Notes: generated by a model from the sequence alone, not told the origin. Shown: positions 41,741 to 50,499, numbered from the stretch's first letter. The stretch is DNA of 64,000 nt from Nocardiopsis endophytica (GCF_027706725.1 NZ_JAQFWQ010000007.1:1-64000), one strand, 5' to 3'. Numbers and translations are program-made.

Positions 41741-41746
41741 TAGCGT
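41741..41746 (+). promoter_or_regulatory. Leaderless-type -10 (TAGCGT) for the kinase gene
   Basis: TAGCGT ends 6 nt before GTG 41753, same arrangement as 37273 and 48448. Confidence 0.5.
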
Positions 41747-41752
41747 GCCGCT

Positions 41753-42760
41753 GTGACACACGGCGGCACACCGGCACCGACACCTGCTCCCGGAACCTCT
41801 GAACGCGTGGCCGGGGCCATCCTGCGCGAGCACGGGGAGGACCTGCTCGGCGCCGAGCGGGGCCGGGGCTGGACCAACGCCACATGGCTGGCGGACGAGC
41901 TGGTGGTGCGCGTCGCCACCCGGCCCGGAACCACCGACCTGCTCCGCGAGGTGCGGCTCGTCGGGCTCCTGCCCGAGGAGGTCGGCTACCCGCCCATCGT
42001 CGGCTCGGGCGTCCGGGACGGCCATGAGTGGGTGCTGACCCGGCGGGTGGCCGGGCAGAACCTGGAGGAGGTCTGGCCGTCGCTGGATCCTGCGGCCCGG
42101 TCGCGCGCCGTTGAGCAGATGTGGGAGCGGGCCCGCCACATCCACCGCGTCGACGCGGCCGCCGCCGCACCGCACGCCCGCCCCCGGTCGCCGTTCTTCC
42201 CCCGGAGCCCGGGCGAGGCCTGGGCCCGCCTCGAACGGCTCGTCGCGGCGGGCGAGCTCACCGCGCCCCAGGCCGAGGGGCTCGGCCGGGTACTCGACCG
42301 CTTCTGGGCCGCCCTGCCCAGCGCCGCCCCGGCCCTGAACCACGGCGACCTGTGCACGCCGAACACGCTGTGGCGCGACGGACGGGTCGTCGCCCTGCTC
42401 GACCTGGAGTTCGCCGTCGTCGCGCCCACCGCGGTCGACCTCAACGAGACCGTCAAGACGGCCTTCGGCCCCGACGGCTCCGACAGCGCCGACCGCCATG
42501 ACGGCCGCGGCGACCGCGCCCCGCGGCGGGGCGCGGTCGCCCGCATCGCCGAATCGGCGCTGGAGGCGGCCGGCGGCCCAGACGTGCTCGTGGGCTACTC
42601 CGTCATGCTCGAGACGTGGGTGCTGGAGAACGAGTCGGCCGCGGACGAACCGGACCGGACCGACCGCGACAACGCCGCCGCCATGCTCGCCGCCTTCGCC
42701 GAGGGGGACGGCGGCCACTACGCACCGCTCCTCGCCGGGCTCGGGCGGCGGGCCCGCTGA
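41753..42760 (+). CDS. Aminoglycoside phosphotransferase (APH)-family kinase
   Basis: 335 aa. Brenner-type catalytic loop LNHGDLCTPNTLWRDG (His-Gly-Asp-x4-Asn) at about residue 200 and metal-binding DLEFA after it, with an ATP-binding N-lobe (ADELVVRVATRPGTTDLLRE) and ETVKTAF further on. The family phosphorylates small hydroxyls or amino sugars; a resistance role is possible but most genomic members act on metabolites. An insertion of acidic/Asp-rich residues at about 238-258 is specific to this copy. Leaderless start GTG 41753. Confidence 0.85.
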   Translation: MTHGGTPAPTPAPGTSERVAGAILREHGEDLLGAERGRGWTNATWLADELVVRVATRPGTTDLLREVRLVGLLPEEVGYPPIVGSGVRDGHEWVLTRRVAGQNLEEVWPSLDPAARSRAVEQMWERARHIHRVDAAAAAPHARPRSPFFPRSPGEAWARLERLVAAGELTAPQAEGLGRVLDRFWAALPSAAPALNHGDLCTPNTLWRDGRVVALLDLEFAVVAPTAVDLNETVKTAFGPDGSDSADRHDGRGDRAPRRGAVARIAESALEAAGGPDVLVGYSVMLETWVLENESAADEPDRTDRDNAAAMLAAFAEGDGGHYAPLLAGLGRRAR

Positions 42761-43078
42761 CCCGGGGGACCTGAGCGGCCGCGGCATGTCGTCGATCATC
42801 GCGGTCGGGACCGCCCGCCCGAGGGCCCACGAGTGCGCCCTGTCCTCCGCCTCCGCACGACCAGCGGCCGGTCCCCGACCGGCTGGAGGGCACTGCGTCG
42901 GCCGCGGTACTGCCGACCGGGCGGGAGCCGGGGCGCCCGGTGCCGGGGCTGGGCATAGGGCTGGGGATTCGAGGAGTGCGCATGCCCGATACCGCAGAGG
43001 GCTGCGGGCCGACGGGATCCTGATCCGTGACGGGGAACCACGACACCCGCTCTGAACGCCGAGCTCAACGGAGTCGCC
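42761..43078. other. Intergenic stretch with a fragment of an acetyltransferase gene
   Basis: No intact gene. About 36 nt at 42788-42823 match, with 3 mismatches, a piece of the acetyltransferase gene at 45175-45210 in the same orientation (encoding GRAILTAMIDD there). Nothing else recognised. Confidence 0.55.
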
Positions 43079-44461
43079 CTAGCCGGTGACCTCCAGGCTG
43101 AAGCTGAAGGCCGGGCTCTGGAAGTCCGATCCCTCGTGGCGCAGCGGCGGGCGCGGCCGCCGATAGGTCTCGAGCCGGGCGACGCGATTGCGCACGGTCG
43201 AACTCAGCTCGACCACCTCGTACTCGAAGGACGCCCCGTCGCCGTCGAGGACCGTCTCGGCCAGCACGTCGGCCAGCGCGGTCTCCCCGGCCACCATCGT
43301 GAGATCGGACTCGGCGACCACCGTGCCGCCGGCGCCGTCGGGGCGTCGGGGACCGCGTGAGAAACGCGGAACCTCGACCCGCAGCCGGTGCCCACCGGGC
43401 TCGAGACGCAGATGGATCCTGGCCCAGCGGGCCTCCACACGGCGGCCGTCGACGTACACGGCCGGCGCCTCCATCCACGGGCGCTCCACCGCGCCGAGCG
43501 GCTCGCCGTACCTGATGAGGTTGTGCCATGCCGCGTCGTCGACGCCCGGTTCGAGGTACTCCAGGCCGGGGAACATGTACGTCCGCTTCTCGATGCGCGA
43601 GACCGGCTTCGACCCGGTCACCCTGACGCGCTGCCAGACCTGCTCAAAGCGCAGGTCGACGACGAGCCCGGCCGCCCCGGGCCCGCTCCGGGGCACCGGC
43701 GCCGCCTGCCTGCCCAGCAGCGTGACCGGCGTGTCGCCCGATTCGAGTGGGACGGACCGCTGGAGCCGCTCGTGGCGGTCCACCGGGCGCCGCTCGCTCC
43801 AGTCGAGCACCCGCTCGGCGCCGATCGCGAGCAGGACCGCGGGCAGGAGGGCGACGGCGGCGATCAACGCCGCGACCGCGCCCCCGTCCGGCCTGAACAC
43901 GACGGCGCCGAGCGCCGTCAACGCCACCCACGCAATGAAGATCCCCACCCCGTTCGGGGCGTTCCCCTTGGTGCTGTCGTAGTTGTGCTTGGGAATCGCG
44001 CGACTGCCGGGTGGACCGAAGAACCAGGCCGCCCCCAGGACGTCCCTCTCGAACCATCGATGGCGCGGATTGCAGACGTCGTTGTAGAAGTCGAGCTCGG
44101 CCGCCGGGCCGTCGAAAGGCGCGGCCGCCCCGTCGACCATCCACCATCCGCGGCTGCCACCGCCCTGCACCTCGACCAGGTGGCGCTTCCGGGAGACCTC
44201 CACGGCGGCCTCACCGAACCCCTGAAGAGCGGGAATACCGTCGATCAGGACGACCGGTGTCCCCGCGAACGGGAAGTACGGCCTGCGCTGTAGCGCGAAC
44301 GTGGTGTGTTCCTCGGCGAACAGGCGCAACCTGATCCACGTGCTGCCGGAGCCGACGACCGGGTCGGCTCCGCCGGGCATGACCCGGTGCGCCGATCGGG
44401 GGTGAGCGCGCAACCGCCAGCCCTCGGCGATGTGCTGGGGGTCGGTGGTCGGACTCCTCAT
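43079..44461 (-). CDS. Hypothetical membrane protein, 460 aa
   Basis: Not recognised. Two adjacent hydrophobic helices (GIFIAWVALTALGAVVF and VAALIAAVALLPAVLLAIGA, about residues 173-212) split two soluble regions: an N-terminal Trp/Phe-rich part that repeats the themes RPYFPFAGTPVVLIDG and HRWFERDVL, and a C-terminal beta-rich part with RLEPGGHRLRVEVPRFS and GETALADVLAE. The start ATG 44461 is embedded in the end of the gene before it (ATGA), so the two are translationally coupled. Could be a two-part membrane-surface protein; function unknown. Confidence 0.6.
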   Translation of the reverse strand: MRSPTTDPQHIAEGWRLRAHPRSAHRVMPGGADPVVGSGSTWIRLRLFAEEHTTFALQRRPYFPFAGTPVVLIDGIPALQGFGEAAVEVSRKRHLVEVQGGGSRGWWMVDGAAAPFDGPAAELDFYNDVCNPRHRWFERDVLGAAWFFGPPGSRAIPKHNYDSTKGNAPNGVGIFIAWVALTALGAVVFRPDGGAVAALIAAVALLPAVLLAIGAERVLDWSERRPVDRHERLQRSVPLESGDTPVTLLGRQAAPVPRSGPGAAGLVVDLRFEQVWQRVRVTGSKPVSRIEKRTYMFPGLEYLEPGVDDAAWHNLIRYGEPLGAVERPWMEAPAVYVDGRRVEARWARIHLRLEPGGHRLRVEVPRFSRGPRRPDGAGGTVVAESDLTMVAGETALADVLAETVLDGDGASFEYEVVELSSTVRNRVARLETYRRPRPPLRHEGSDFQSPAFSFSLEVTG

Positions 44462-44849
44462 ACCAGGCCTTCCTGGATCTCATCTTCGATGACGCTTCGT
44501 CGGGGATCCGGCAGAGCCCGCCACGCGTTCGGGGCGCCTGCTCGAAGATCATCGTGCACTCGGTATCGCAGGCGAAGCCGCTGGACGGTAGCATCAGCCC
44601 CTTGGGCTCGACATCGTCGGAGACGTCGTACACGAGCATGCACGAGCGCGTGTCGCCCGCGCCGATGGAGCCCCCGTCGTCGAGACCGGCCACGCGCATG
44701 ACACCCGTGGTCATCGGCGCCGCCCCGAGCTCCTCACCAGAGGAGGCGGCGAGGTCGAACGAACTCCACGGGGCGAACACGGACTCCTCGTCCCGGATGT
44801 CCTCCACGTTGAGCTGCACGACGATGGACCGATCGAAGACGCCGTCCAT
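44458..44849 (-). pseudogene. Frameshifted gene upstream of the 460-aa protein
   Basis: The frame from ATG 44849 runs MDGVFDRSIVVQLNVEDIRD ... CTMIFEQAP and then becomes non-coding in look; the sequence continues sensibly in another frame as APNAWRALPDPRRSVIEDE then IQEGLV, ending exactly at the ATGA overlap with the next gene. A single-nucleotide change near 44535 (in a GCGCCCCG run) would join them. N-terminal secretion-like residues (LALFLAAGSMTG) also lie in a different frame, so a second lesion near 44875 is likely. Unknown family. Confidence 0.6.
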
Positions 44850-45042
44850 GGGGCCGCCGGACTCCCTGTCATCGAGCCGGCGGCCAGGAACAACGCCAGG
44901 GAACTCGGCGCGATCCGGTGCGGTCCGTGGCCGCTATCGCCGGTTCCTGCCGAACCCCGTCCGTCCCCGTTGAGCGGTCGCGGCGTGGGGCATCCTCCCC
45001 GGCCCCGTCCGCATTCGCCCCGGACCCGCTCGGCCGCACGGC

Positions 45043-45477
45043 TCACGGCCGCACGTGCGGCATGCGCGGGCGGCGCTCCATGTAGGTGGTGTCGGGCTCG
45101 GCGAACCCGAACTCGGCGTAGAGGCCGTGCGCGTCGTCGGTGTGCAGCATCCACCGGAAGTCGCGGCCGGGCCCGTCGTCGATCATCGCGGTCAGGATCG
45201 CCCGCCCCAGGCCGCGGCCGCGCGCGCTCGGGGCGACGTAGACGTCGGCCAGGTAGGCCAGGGCCGCGCCGTCGCTCGCGGCGCGGGCGAAGCCCACCAT
45301 GCGCCCGGTGCCGGCCTCATAGGCGCCCACCAGGCGCCAGGCGGCGCGCAGTTGGGTCTCGAACATCTCGCGTGTGCGGAACTTGGCCCAGTACACGTCC
45401 GGGCTGGTGCTCAGGGCCTCCCACAGCCACTCGCGGTCGATGCGCGCCGGGTCGGTGCTGATCTCGATGCCGTCCAC
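45043..45477 (-). CDS. GNAT family N-acetyltransferase
   Basis: 144 aa. Acetyl-CoA-binding loop APSARGRGLGRAILTAMIDD at about residues 81-100, preceded by ALAYLADVYVAP and followed by LHTDDAHGLYAEFGFAEPDT. GTG 45477 begins the domain. Last of three same-strand genes after the TetR and FAD monooxygenase, 59 bp from the latter. A 36-bp fragment of it is repeated at 42788. Substrate unknown. Confidence 0.83.
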   Translation of the reverse strand: MDGIEISTDPARIDREWLWEALSTSPDVYWAKFRTREMFETQLRAAWRLVGAYEAGTGRMVGFARAASDGAALAYLADVYVAPSARGRGLGRAILTAMIDDGPGRDFRWMLHTDDAHGLYAEFGFAEPDTTYMERRPRMPHVRP

Positions 45478-45536
45478 GGGCCGATTGTGCCCGCCGGGGC
45501 CGCCCGGTGGAAACCGCGGCGCCGCGGGTCCGGCGC

Positions 45537-46754
45537 TCAGCGGCCGTCGCCCGAGGACGGGGCGGAGGCGGGCACGCCGGTCCGGCCGCCGCCCTTGGGG
45601 GCCGCCGCCGCGGGCTTGCCGGTCAGCATCCGGGCCAGGAACGTGCTCGTGCCCGGGAGCCCCAGCAGGCCCAGCATCACGCGGCGGGCCCGCAGCCGGG
45701 CCCGGGAGCGGGGCAGGAACCACTTGGCGGTGCGCAGCGCCGCCCTCCGCCGCTCTTCGGCCACCGGGCGCCATCCCCGCTCGTAGGCGCGCAGCCCCTC
45801 CTCGACGCTGCGGGCGCGGGCCAGCTCCTCGCCCAGGCGGTAGGCGCCGCCGACGGCCAGGGACGCCCCCTGCCCGGCGAGCAGGGACACCGCGTAGGCC
45901 GAGTCGCCCACGAGCACGGCCCGCCCGCTGGACCAGGAGGGCACCTCGCTCTGGGCGACGAGGTCGTAGAAGACCTCGTCGGGCTCGGGGCAGGCCTCCA
46001 GCGCGCGCGGGACGAGCCACCCCAGCCCGGAGCAGGCGCGGCGCACGGCCGCACGCGGGTCCTCGGGCAGGGTGCGGTCGTCGCTGCGGAACACGATGAA
46101 GGTGGCGACCCGTCCGTCGCGCAGGCCGTACAGGCCCATCTGGGCGCCGGTGGTGTCGGTCAAGAAGAAGCGGTCCTTGACCCGGGCGTGCACCTCCGGG
46201 TCCTCGAAGGTGTAGGCGGCCGCGTGGAATCCCAGGTGGCGCAGTCGGCCCTCGTCGCCGCCGAGCAGGGCGCGGCGCACGGGCGAGTGGATGCCGTCGG
46301 CGCCCACGAGCAGGTCGCCCTCCACGCGCTCGCCGTCCTCGAGGATCGCTGCGGCGCCGTCGGACCCGCTCTCGGCGCCGGTCGCGCGGGCGCCGTAGCG
46401 CAGTTCCACGCCGTCGGGCAGGGCGGTGCGCAGCACGTGCTCCAGGTCGGGGCGCAGGATGGAGATCAGCCCGTCCATGGCCTGGGCGAAGGCGGAGAAG
46501 GGCGCGGTGGCGCGTACGCGCCCGGCCTCGTCGACGAAGGCGGCGTCGCGGAAGCGGTACCCGGCCCGGTCGAGGGCGGGCAGCAGGCCCATGGCGCGGG
46601 CGGCGTCGTGGCCGGGCCCGAAGAAGTCGATCATGAACCCCTGGGGGCGCGGCGCGTGGGCCTTCTCCAGGACGGTGACGTCGTGGCCGTGGTGGGCCAG
46701 GCGGTGGGCGGCGGCGAGTCCGGCGATTCCGGCGCCGCAGACGACGGCCTTCAT
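45537..46754 (-). CDS. FAD-dependent monooxygenase
   Basis: 405 aa class A hydroxylase. N-terminal GAGIAGLAAAHRLAHHGHD binds FAD; DG motif of LLVGADGIHSPVRRAL; second FAD motif GRAVLVGDSAYAVSLLAGQG. C-terminal extension (after 350) is Arg-rich with a transmembrane-like tract GLLGLPGTSTFLARML before a Gly/Lys-rich tail. Hydroxylates an aromatic or other substrate with NAD(P)H. Its ATG overlaps the TetR stop by 4 nt, so expression is coupled to its regulator. Confidence 0.87.
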   Translation of the reverse strand: MKAVVCGAGIAGLAAAHRLAHHGHDVTVLEKAHAPRPQGFMIDFFGPGHDAARAMGLLPALDRAGYRFRDAAFVDEAGRVRATAPFSAFAQAMDGLISILRPDLEHVLRTALPDGVELRYGARATGAESGSDGAAAILEDGERVEGDLLVGADGIHSPVRRALLGGDEGRLRHLGFHAAAYTFEDPEVHARVKDRFFLTDTTGAQMGLYGLRDGRVATFIVFRSDDRTLPEDPRAAVRRACSGLGWLVPRALEACPEPDEVFYDLVAQSEVPSWSSGRAVLVGDSAYAVSLLAGQGASLAVGGAYRLGEELARARSVEEGLRAYERGWRPVAEERRRAALRTAKWFLPRSRARLRARRVMLGLLGLPGTSTFLARMLTGKPAAAAPKGGGRTGVPASAPSSGDGR

Positions 46755-47344
46755 GGGTGTCCTTCCTGTGCCGTGCCCGGGGTGCCGTCCTGCAGCAGGC
46801 GGCCCAGGACCGGGGCGACGGCGGTCGAGGTGAGTTCGGGGTCCAGGGTGCGGTGGAGCATCATCCCGTCCAGGGCGGCGGCCAGCACCGCGGCGGTGCG
46901 GTGGGGGTCGGGCACCCCCTGGGCGGCCAGGCGGTCGCCCAGCCGCGCGCGGAACCGCGCGAGCAGTCCGGCCATGGCGGTGCGCAGGCCCTCGTCCCGT
47001 CCGGCGGCCAGCATGGCCTCGCTGACCAGGCGGGAGGCGGGGTCGTCGCCGGGGTAGCGGTCCAGGTCGGCGAGCATCAGCTCCAGGGCCCGGGCGGCAG
47101 TACGGGCCTGGGACAGGCCCTGCTCCGCCCCTTCGACGACGGCCTCCATGACCTGCACGGAGGCCTCGGTCAGCAGGGCGGGCAGCGAGGCGAAGTGGTA
47201 GTGCACCAGGCCGGGCGCCACGCCCGCGCGTTCGGCGACCATGCGGGTGCTCACCGCGTTCCAGCCCTGTTCGGCGACCAGTTCGGCGGCGGCCTGCAGG
47301 AGTCGGCTGCGGACCTGGCGTCCGCGTTCGGCGCTGGTGGCCAC
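46751..47344 (-). CDS. TetR family transcriptional regulator
   Basis: 197 aa. Helix-turn-helix AAAELVAEQGWNAVSTRMVA then ERAGVAPGLVHYHFASLPAL; ligand domain with GMMLHRTLDPELTS. Start GTG 47344 is supported by AAGGAG 7 nt upstream. Cistronic with the FAD monooxygenase (ATGA overlap). A TTGGGC-GACT-GCCCAA dyad lies 41 bp upstream, probable self-operator. Confidence 0.9.
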   Translation of the reverse strand: MATSAERGRQVRSRLLQAAAELVAEQGWNAVSTRMVAERAGVAPGLVHYHFASLPALLTEASVQVMEAVVEGAEQGLSQARTAARALELMLADLDRYPGDDPASRLVSEAMLAAGRDEGLRTAMAGLLARFRARLGDRLAAQGVPDPHRTAAVLAAALDGMMLHRTLDPELTSTAVAPVLGRLLQDGTPGTAQEGHP

Positions 47345-47384
47345 GGGCGTGCTCCTTCTTGGTCGATCGTTCTGGGCGTTCGCC

Positions 47385-47400
47385 TTGGGCGACTGCCCAA
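47385..47400. promoter_or_regulatory. TetR-type operator upstream of the tetR-monooxygenase pair
   Basis: TTGGGC and GCCCAA flank GACT, 16 bp in all, 41 bp upstream of GTG 47344 and also between it and the divergent gene at 47505. Confidence 0.55.
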
Positions 47401-47504
47401 ATCCAGGATGGCACACCCGCCCCGCCGTTGGGAAGGGGGCGGCACCATGGGGAGGGCCCCGCCCCGCCCGGGGCGGCGGGCGGTCGAAGGGAGAGGAGGG
47501 GCCG

Positions 47505-48104
47505 ATGGCTCCAGCGGACGGAGCGGGCGGGCATCCGGGGTCCGCCCCCAGGAGCGACGAGGAGCTGGCCGCGGTGACCCAGGGCGGTGTGCGCCCGCAT
47601 GAGGCGCCCATCGACCTGGTCGAGTACGACCCGCGCTGGCCGGAGCTGTTCGAGCGGGAGGCACGGCGGGTGCGCGCGGCGCTGGGGGAGCGGGCCCTGG
47701 CGCTGGAGCACGTGGGCTCGACGTCGGTGCCGGGGCTGTGCGCCAAGCCCGTCATCGACGTGCTGCTGGTGGTGGCCGACTCCGCCGACGAGGACGCCTA
47801 CGCGCCCGACCTGCGGGCCCAGGGGTACGTACTGCGCGTCCGCGAGCCCGACTGGCACGAGCACCGCCTGTTAAACGGCCCCGACACCGACGTCAACCTG
47901 CACGTGTTCGGGCGGGAGAGCGACGAGCCGGGGCGGATGCTGGCCTTCCGCGACCACCTGAGGGCCGACGAAAAGGACCGCCGGACCTATGCCGAGACCA
48001 AGCGCCGCCTGGCCGAGCGCACATGGCGGCACGTACAGCACTACGCCGACGCCAAGTCCGAGGTCGTCGCCGCGATCATGTCCCGCGCCCTCGCGGAGCA
48101 ATAG
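47505..48104 (+). CDS. GrpB family (UPF0157) nucleotidyltransferase-like protein
   Basis: 199 aa. Nucleotidyltransferase-fold signature: IDLVEYDPRWPELFERE, ALEHVGSTSVPGLCAKPVID (Gly-Ser with acidic residues after) and NLHVFGRESDEPGRMLAF. The N-terminal 30 residues are a Gly/Pro-rich extension. RBS GAGAGGAGG before ATG 47505. Family function is not well established. A TTAAAC in HRLLNG is the only oddly A+T-rich codon run. Divergent from the TetR gene. Confidence 0.85.
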   Translation: MAPADGAGGHPGSAPRSDEELAAVTQGGVRPHEAPIDLVEYDPRWPELFEREARRVRAALGERALALEHVGSTSVPGLCAKPVIDVLLVVADSADEDAYAPDLRAQGYVLRVREPDWHEHRLLNGPDTDVNLHVFGRESDEPGRMLAFRDHLRADEKDRRTYAETKRRLAERTWRHVQHYADAKSEVVAAIMSRALAEQ

Positions 48105-48170
48105 CGGGCGGGATCGGACAGCGGCGGGGGGGCGGGCGAATAGGGCGCGTGGACAGGCGGGTGCGCCCGG

Positions 48171-48234
48171 CGTTGACCTCGGGGGAAACGATGCTGCCGG
48201 ACCGCTTTTAGGGGACCATTTCCCGAGGTCAACG
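48171..48234. repeat. Imperfect inverted repeat, 13-bp perfect core
   Basis: CGTTGACCTCGGG starts at 48171, and the reverse complement CCCGAGGTCAACG ends at 48234; GAAA/TTTC extend it past two extra G's on the left. About 30 nt lie between, including CTTTTAGG. It follows the GrpB gene; could be a terminator or protein-binding site. No gene in 48105-48460. Confidence 0.5.
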
Positions 48235-48447
48235 ACGCAGGGGCGGCGCTCGGCGGCGGAGTCGGCGGGGCCGGACCCCTGCGGTCCGCCCGCCTATCCG
48301 CACGGCCTCCCCGGGCCGCCGGATCGAAGCGCGAAGGGCGACGGCAACGGTCGGCGGCCCTTGCGCCGGCGCTGGCGATCGCTCAGAGTGAGCGCGGGCC
48401 ACCGTCACGGGCGGCGGGCTCCACTCGGTTCGCGCGCGGGGACCCGG

Positions 48448-48453
48448 TAGCGT
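48448..48453 (+). promoter_or_regulatory. Leaderless-type -10 (TAGCGT) for the MOSC gene
   Basis: TAGCGT ends 7 nt before ATG 48461. Confidence 0.5.
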
Positions 48454-48460
48454 CGTCGCC

Positions 48461-49330
48461 ATGCCGCGAGTCTCCGCACTGATCAGTTACCCGGTCAAAG
48501 GCTGCGCAGGGTCGCCTGTGAGCCGGGCCGTGTCCACACCGGCCGGGCTGCCGCACGACCGGGCGTTCATGGTGGTCGACGCCGAAGGGGTCTTCCGCAG
48601 CCAGCGGGGCAGCCCGCGTCTGGCGCTCATCCGCCCGACCGTGGAGGACGGCGGCGCGCACCTGCTCCTGGAGGCCCCGGGCACCGCACCCGCCCGGATC
48701 CCGGTCCGGGCCGATGGGCCGCGGACCGGCGTCACCATGCACGGGCGCCCCTTCGGCGCCGTCGACCAGGGCGAGGAGGCCGCGCGCTGGCTCACCGCGG
48801 TCCTCGGCGAACCCAGCCGCCTGGTCCGCGTGGCCCCCGGGCACGACCGCGTGGTCGACGGGCACTTCACCGGCACCAGCGCCTTCGCCGACAGCAGCTC
48901 GGCCCTGGTCCTCTCGCTGTCCTCCCTGGACCTGCTCAACGCGCGGCTGGCCGAGACCGGGGCCCCGGCGCTGCCCATGGACCGCTTCCGCCCCAACATC
49001 GTCGTGTCGGGCTGGCCCGAGCCGCACACCGAGGACGGCGTGCTCACCATGCGCATCGGCGGCACCGGGCTGGGCTTCTCCAAGCCGTGCAAGCGCTGCG
49101 CGGTGACCACGGTGGACCAGGAGACCGGGGAGAAGGCGGGGCCCGAGCCGCTGCGGACCCTGGCCTCCTACCGCCGCTGGGCCGAGGGCGGCGTGGTGTT
49201 CGGCGCCAAGTTCGCGGTCCTGGATCCCGGCCCCGTCGCCGTGGGCGACGAGGTCGAGGTGGACGAGTGGGCCGCGCCCGAGCGCGCGCTGGTGGCCCTG
49301 GCGGGCGAGGAGGAGGCGGCCCGCCGGTGA
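48461..49330 (+). CDS. MOSC domain protein (molybdenum cofactor sulfurase C-terminal-like)
   Basis: 289 aa. N-terminal MOSC_N beta-barrel (RVSALISYPVKGCAGSPVSR, HDRAFMVVDAEGVFRSQRGS) and C-terminal MOSC domain with the cysteine motif FSKPCKRCAVTTVDQETGE, as in the mARC/YcbX group that carries a Moco-cysteine ligand. FRPNIVVSGWPEPH is also characteristic. Probably reduces N-hydroxylated or N-oxide compounds with an electron donor; alternative is a sulfur carrier. Closed by two hairpins. Confidence 0.88.
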   Translation: MPRVSALISYPVKGCAGSPVSRAVSTPAGLPHDRAFMVVDAEGVFRSQRGSPRLALIRPTVEDGGAHLLLEAPGTAPARIPVRADGPRTGVTMHGRPFGAVDQGEEAARWLTAVLGEPSRLVRVAPGHDRVVDGHFTGTSAFADSSSALVLSLSSLDLLNARLAETGAPALPMDRFRPNIVVSGWPEPHTEDGVLTMRIGGTGLGFSKPCKRCAVTTVDQETGEKAGPEPLRTLASYRRWAEGGVVFGAKFAVLDPGPVAVGDEVEVDEWAAPERALVALAGEEEAARR

Positions 49331-49335
49331 GGAGG

Positions 49336-49415
49336 CCCCGCCCCCGAGGGGGCGGGGGCGCGGAGCCAGGGTTCGGGAAGGCCCGGCGTGCGGGGGCCGG
49401 CCCCCGCACGCCGGG
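49336..49415. terminator. Two tandem perfect hairpins between convergent genes
   Basis: CCCCGCCCCC-GA-GGGGGCGGGG at 49336-49357, and a 34-nt perfect palindrome at 49382-49415. Both lie between the convergent MOSC and LLM genes. Confidence 0.75.
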
Positions 49416-49483
49416 GACTGCGCCGTGTCCTGACCGGGGCGGAGCCCTCCACGGCCAGCCCCATCCCCCGGGCAGGCCGGCTC

Positions 49484-50401
49484 TCAGCGCAGGGTGCCCG
49501 CCTCGAGGTTCACGACCTTCTCGGCCACCTCGGCGAGCATGCGCTGCTCCTCCTCGGGCGGGCGCAGCAGGTCGGGGGTTCCGCGGTAGGTGTCGAACAG
49601 GACGTGCTCGGCGCCCATGGCGGCCAGCTCCTCCAGGTCCGAGTGGATCTGCTCGAGGCTGCCCTCCCCGGCGCGGCGCTCGTCGTCGGGCAGGGGCAGG
49701 CCCGCCACTTCGAGGCGGATGCGCGGGGCGAACGCCGGGACCTGCCGCCCCTCCTGCTCGGCCAGCGCGCGCAGCGCCGGCAGGCCCTCCTCGCGCAGCC
49801 ACCCCAGCGGCGGGTACACCGGGTGCCAGGCCTGCCCGAACCGCACCGCGCGCCGCATCGCCGCCCTGCTGGCCCCGCCGCCCCATACCGGCGGGTGCGG
49901 TCGGCGCACCGGCCGCGGCTCGGTGGCCACGTCGGTGTAGGAGGCGAACCGCCCCTCGAAGGAGGCCGTGTCGTGGGTCCAGGCGCCGATGATCGCCTCC
50001 AGGTACTCGTCGGCGATCGCCCCGCGCTTGCCGAAGGGCACGCCGAGGGCCGCGAACTCCTGCTCGGGCCAGCTCACGCCCACCCCCAGGACCATCCGTC
50101 CGCCGCTGAAGTTGTCGATGTTGGCGACCGTGCGGGCGGTGGCCAGCGGGTGCCGGTAGGGCAGCACCGCCACGGTGGTGCCCAGCTCCACGCGCGAGGT
50201 CTTCCCGGCCAGCCAGGCCAGCGTGGCGAAGGGGTCGTAGAAGGGCGCCGGGTACTGCGCGGCCACGTCCGGGGTGACGGCGATGTGGTCGGAGATCATC
50301 GCCGAGTGGAACCCGCGCTCCTCGGCGAAGGCGGCCCAGCCCGCCAGGTGCTCGGGTGTGGCGTAGCGGCCGAAGTTGAGGATGTTGACACCGAACTTCA
50401 C
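49484..50401 (-). CDS. LLM class F420-dependent oxidoreductase
   Basis: 305 aa luciferase-like monooxygenase fold, of the TIGR03619-like F420-dependent group. MKFGVNILNFGRYATPEHLA start, FHSAMISDHIAVTPDVAAQY, LGTTVAVLPYRHPLATART, NFSGGRMVLGVGVSWPEQE and PHPPVWGGGASRAAMRRA are landmark segments. Probably reduces or oxidises a substrate with coenzyme F420, which actinomycetes make. GTG 50401 fits the domain start. A 93-nt stretch of this gene recurs as a diverged fragment at 52127. Confidence 0.87.
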   Translation of the reverse strand: MKFGVNILNFGRYATPEHLAGWAAFAEERGFHSAMISDHIAVTPDVAAQYPAPFYDPFATLAWLAGKTSRVELGTTVAVLPYRHPLATARTVANIDNFSGGRMVLGVGVSWPEQEFAALGVPFGKRGAIADEYLEAIIGAWTHDTASFEGRFASYTDVATEPRPVRRPHPPVWGGGASRAAMRRAVRFGQAWHPVYPPLGWLREEGLPALRALAEQEGRQVPAFAPRIRLEVAGLPLPDDERRAGEGSLEQIHSDLEELAAMGAEHVLFDTYRGTPDLLRPPEEEQRMLAEVAEKVVNLEAGTLR

Positions 50402-50499
50402 GTCGGCCTCCAGAGAGTCGGGAGGGGGCGGAACGCCTGCGACCCTAGCCCCGGCCGCCCGACCGGCCCCGTCCGGGCGGCGGATGGGACCATGGCCGC

